From an uncultured Verrucomicrobiota bacterium (GTDB lineage Bacteria > Verrucomicrobiota > Verrucomicrobiae > Opitutales > Opitutaceae): a DNA stretch of 5,811 nucleotides. Below are positions 5,226-5,811 of this stretch, piece after piece (the first letter of the stretch is position 1; every line of letters starts with the position of its first letter). The position numbers and the translations under genes were made by a program. Where the stretch lies: NCBI GenBank assembly GCA_946482165.1, contig CAMLQS010000323.1, positions 1 through 5,811 of the forward strand, read 5' to 3'. The notes beneath the pieces were generated by a model. It made no database searches. It had not been told where the DNA came from and saw nothing but the letters and a program-made list of their open reading frames with translations.

Positions 5226-5811
5226 ATGACACTTCGTCGTTCGCTTCGCGCGGGCTCCGTGTTCGCGCTTTCCACCGCGTTGCCCGGCTTCGCGGCCGGC
5301 TATGTCGGCTCCGCCTACGAGGGCTTCGACTACGCCGCAGGCGCCATATCCGGCGCCTTCAACGGCGGAACCGGCTGGAACGCCAACGGTAGTGATTCCG
5401 CCAATACCGCCGCGTGGGGCGTTGGCACGAGCCTCACGTCCTCCGGCTCGGGAGCCGCCGCGCAGGCGGGGAGTCTCGACCTTTCCACTCTCGGCTATCC
5501 GGCGGAAACCGGCGGATCCGCGATCGTCAGCGGCGCGACCGCGAGCAGCTCTATCGGCCGGCAGTTCGGCCAGAGCGTCGACACCGGCACCTTCTATTTC
5601 AGCTTCCTCACCCAGAAAACGAACACCGAGCTCCGCACGGTCAACCTGTCGTTCTTTGGCACCAACGAACGCCTCGCCGTCGGCCAGATCGCCAACAACC
5701 TCAACACCCGCGACCCCGACGGCAACTGGCTGAGCAACGCCGGCGCCAACTCCGGCAACTTCGTGGTGCTCATCTCCAACTCGCAAAACAACGCGGCCGC
5801 CGCCAACACCG
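5226..5811 (+). CDS. Secreted Gly/Ser/Asn-rich protein, N-terminal part only (possible PEP-CTERM-type protein)
   Basis: The frame is open from this ATG to the window edge, giving 195 complete residues with no stop. Residues 1-24 look like a signal peptide: MTLRRSLR, a hydrophobic core GSVFALSTALPGF, likely cut after FAA. The mature protein opens YVGSAYEGFDYAAGAI and continues with Gly-, Ala-, Ser- and Asn-rich sequence including GGTGWNANGSDSA (47-59), then GTFYFSFLTQKTN (121-133) and VNLSFFGTNERLAVGQI (139-155), which look like strands of a beta-sandwich. I recognise YEGFDY...GG.GW followed by a FYFSFL block from Verrucomicrobiota exported proteins that often end in a PEP-CTERM sorting signal or autotransporter-like repeats, but the C-terminus is not here to confirm it. 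Function is unknown; surface display or matrix roles are plausible. The start is set by the signal peptide. Confidence 0.8.
   Translation, partial: MTLRRSLRAGSVFALSTALPGFAAGYVGSAYEGFDYAAGAISGAFNGGTGWNANGSDSANTAAWGVGTSLTSSGSGAAAQAGSLDLSTLGYPAETGGSAIVSGATASSSIGRQFGQSVDTGTFYFSFLTQKTNTELRTVNLSFFGTNERLAVGQIANNLNTRDPDGNWLSNAGANSGNFVVLISNSQNNAAAANT

Noticed and set aside
5193..5786. A 197-residue - strand frame over the last gene
   Set aside because: Antisense shadow rich in Gly/Ala/Val/Arg; the + strand frame there has a signal peptide and a plausible beta-rich body.

Overview
This is a high-GC window (by eye about two-thirds G+C, with strong G/C preference at third codon positions) carrying four genes, all on the + strand. 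The best guess for the source is a Verrucomicrobiota bacterium, probably near Opitutaceae. Three things point there: the DPDGDG...NFLEYALGSDP tail module on a secreted sugar-dehydrogenase-like protein, a secreted protein whose mature part opens with a YEGFDYAAG block, and a non-coding repeat built from ATCCGYG units. This assignment comes from remembered family patterns, not from a search.

Layout. Positions 5-1546 hold a GH51 alpha-L-arabinofuranosidase with both catalytic glutamates; its start may lie left of the window. A 154-bp gap follows, with a GC-rich hairpin and a perfect 12-bp palindrome. Positions 1701-3893 hold a secreted glucose/sorbosone-dehydrogenase-type (PQQ sugar dehydrogenase-like) beta-propeller with a Ca-binding-like linker and a C-terminal module. 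The next gap (3894-4069) is almost filled by a 137-bp imperfect inverted-repeat element whose arms each carry three ATCCGYG-type units in mirror-image spacing. Positions 4070-5014 hold a secreted LamG/concanavalin-A-like protein. The 211-bp gap at 5015-5225 contains a 9-bp-stem hairpin, a two-tier stem, a 10-bp-period direct repeat and a C-rich run that reaches the next start codon. From 5226 a fourth, secreted, Gly/Ser/Asn-rich protein begins and runs off the right edge.

How the genes fit together. The first enzyme probably acts in the cytoplasm on arabinose-containing oligosaccharides. The next three proteins carry signal peptides and should act in the periplasm, at the cell surface or outside. 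The set suits a plant- or algal-polysaccharide degrader, but the gaps of 154-211 bp, each with its own hairpins, argue against one tight operon, and a joint pathway is only inference. None of the three starts that can be examined has a clear Shine-Dalgarno sequence.

No RNA gene, CRISPR array, transposase or integrase was seen. No convincing new multi-gene system is visible; the least explained structure is the inverted-repeat element at 3911-4047.
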